In this document: one piece after another, positions 62,408-64,000 of the stretch
How the letters are laid out: the number at the start of each line of letters is the position of its first letter
How positions within the stretch are numbered: the stretch's first letter is position 1
Assembly (NCBI GenBank): GCA_027364845.1
Contig: DAHXOO010000009.1
Coordinates: forward strand, 1 to 64,000
Direction of reading: 5' to 3'
DNA length: 64,000 bases
DNA from: Pseudomonadota bacterium
Lineage (GTDB): Bacteria; Pseudomonadota; Gammaproteobacteria; Acidiferrobacterales; UBA6901
Notes under the pieces: generated by a model
What the model was told of the DNA's origin: nothing
The model's input: only the letters and a program-made list of their open reading frames with translations
Database searches by the model: none
Position numbers and translations under genes: made by a program

Positions 62408-63808
62408 TCATTCCGGCGAAGGGTTGTGCCAACTACCGTCTGCTGCGATGAGCGCATCAGCCTGTTTCGGTCCCCAGCTACCAGGCTTGTAGGGGTGGGC
62501 CCGGTGGTGAGTTTTAATGACCGGATCGACCACCGCCCAGGCGGCCTCGACCGAGTCCTCGCGCGTGAACAGCGCTCCGTTACCGACCATGGCATCGCCC
62601 AACAGCCGCTCATAGGGCGTTTCCACACCCGGATTCTCTTCAAGCAAGTAAAGTTCTCGCTGGTCACCGATAAACTCCTTTCCGGGGCGTTTGACGCGAG
62701 CGGCAAGCGCAACGGCGGAACTGGGGGAAATGCGGAAACGCAGGTAATTTGCTCGTCCGGACACGGGTCGAGAATCATCAAACAGTCTTTGCGGTGGCGG
62801 CTTGAGTTCCACCAGGACCTCGGCGGCCGTCTCTGCCAGGCATTTGCCGGAGCGCAGGTACCACGGCACTCCTTCCCAGCGCCACGAATCGATGAAGAGC
62901 CGCAGTGCGCAAAAAGTCTCGACGTCGGAACCTTTCGCTACGCCTGGTTCCTTTCGGTAGCCGATGTACTGGCCGCGTACCACATCTTCCGGCCGCAACG
63001 GGCGCATGGCGCGAAACACCTTGGCTTTTTCGCTATGCACGGCGCCGAAGCCCTGATAGGCCGGCGGCTCAATGGCCAGCAATGCGACAATCTGGAAAAG
63101 ATGGTTCTGAATGACGTCACGCAGGCAGCCGGCGCTGTCATAAAATGCGCCACGACCCGCCACACCGAAATTTTCCGACAGCGTGATCTGGACGCTGGCC
63201 ACGCTGTTGCGGTTCCAGATCGGTTCCAGGAACGAGTTGGCGAAACGGAAATAGAGAATATTCATGATCGCTTCCTTTCCGAGGAAATGATCGATGCGGA
63301 ATATCGAGTCTTCCGGAAACACGGAGCGCGCAATACTGTTGAGCTCCCGCGCGGAAGCCAGGTCAGAGCCGAACGGCTTCTCCACAATGACGCGCGCTTG
63401 GTCGGACAGACCGGCGGCGCCGAGTCCCCGTATGACCGTCTCGAAGAGCGCTGGCGGGATGGCGAGGTAGTGCGCCGGGCGCCGGGCGCCACCCAACGCC
63501 TTTTTTATCGCCGTGAACGTATCGTGGTCATTGTAATTGCCCTGCACATACTGGATAAGGGAAAGAAGATGCCGGAGAGCGCGCTGGTCATCGATCCCGC
63601 TCGATTGTCTTATGCTGTCCTTCACGCGTTGACGCAGCTGCGCCGGACTCCATTTCGAAGAGGCGACACCGATAACCGGGACTTTCAAGGTACCGCGTTT
63701 CGCCATTGAATAAAGCGCCGGGAAGATCATCTTGCGGGCGAGATCTCCTGTTACGCCGAAAAGCACCAGCGCATCGGATTGTGATGCGCTGCTTTTGGTC
63801 TTGCCCAT
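62408..63808 (-). CDS. zwf: glucose-6-phosphate 1-dehydrogenase
   Basis: [44 protein letters not shown]. Confidence 0.96.
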   Translation of the reverse strand: MGKTKSSASQSDALVLFGVTGDLARKMIFPALYSMAKRGTLKVPVIGVASSKWSPAQLRQRVKDSIRQSSGIDDQRALRHLLSLIQYVQGNYNDHDTFTAIKKALGGARRPAHYLAIPPALFETVIRGLGAAGLSDQARVIVEKPFGSDLASARELNSIARSVFPEDSIFRIDHFLGKEAIMNILYFRFANSFLEPIWNRNSVASVQITLSENFGVAGRGAFYDSAGCLRDVIQNHLFQIVALLAIEPPAYQGFGAVHSEKAKVFRAMRPLRPEDVVRGQYIGYRKEPGVAKGSDVETFCALRLFIDSWRWEGVPWYLRSGKCLAETAAEVLVELKPPPQRLFDDSRPVSGRANYLRFRISPSSAVALAARVKRPGKEFIGDQRELYLLEENPGVETPYERLLGDAMVGNGALFTREDSVEAAWAVVDPVIKTHHRAHPYKPGSWGPKQADALIAADGSWHNPSPE

Positions 63809-63875
63809 CTCAGCCTCCTTTCTTTTTCTTGTCATGGCCGCCAGACTGTCTCATGGACCGCGCCTGCAACCATCA

Positions 63876-64000
63876 CTATCCCGACCAGATCCAGTTCATG
63901 CCGGCAATACTCCATATTATGTGTCCACGTGCCCACAGAGCCTTTGTGTGCGTGACCAGATCCGGCGCCGGAACTTTGCCGGCAATGACTGTAGTGGGAA
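63876..64000 (-). CDS. possible C-terminal end of an unidentified gene entering from outside the window
   Basis: Open frame ...PTTVIAGKVPAPDLVTHTKALWARGHIIWSIAGMNWIWSG*; no family recognised. Confidence 0.25.
   Translation of the reverse strand, partial: PTTVIAGKVPAPDLVTHTKALWARGHIIWSIAGMNWIWSG

Noticed and set aside
62303-63709. 468-aa plus-strand ORF
   Set aside because: Antisense of zwf; shadow ORF.
1-64000. CRISPR array, rRNA operon, prophage, restriction-modification or toxin-antitoxin system
   Set aside because: No regularly spaced repeats, rRNA sequence, phage structural genes or recognisable R-M/TA pairs were seen.

Overview
Window of a GC-rich gammaproteobacterial-type chromosome, mostly housekeeping genes. 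In order: fabG(partial)/fabD/fabH/plsX/rpmF/yceD (-); a two-subunit pyruvate carboxylase-type pair (+); maf; sppA/Rieske/HAD/rluC (-); rne (+); a P-type ATPase fused to a PAP2 phosphatase (-); a NarK-like MFS transporter; an SBP-less ABC transporter; a polyferredoxin plus a P19-type iron protein; kdsB/Trm112/lpxK/GT30-like/msbA/exbD/exbB/lolD/lolC (-); dapC-dapD-dapE (+); PP2C + FHA; radA/alr/dnaB/rplI/rpsR/rpsF (-); rlmB/rnr (-); tRNA-Leu(CAG); amtB and a decayed/accessory stretch; pgi/tal/zwf (-). Main non-routine findings: (1) a 487-aa LAGLIDADG-type intein splitting the Walker A lysine and threonine of DnaB; (2) a ~749-bp element with ~27-bp terminal inverted repeats that carries only an acetyltransferase gene, inserted at the 3' end of rlmB and supplying its stop codon; (3) an apparent frame-breaking deletion in the S1 domain of rnr, with the original C-terminal tail still readable in another frame; (4) the P-type ATPase-PAP2 fusion, whose tail overlaps rne; (5) a degenerate GT30 (KDO transferase)-like gene between lpxK and msbA. 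No CRISPR array, rRNA or prophage was found. All calls come from reading the sequence and ORF translations; no database search was run.
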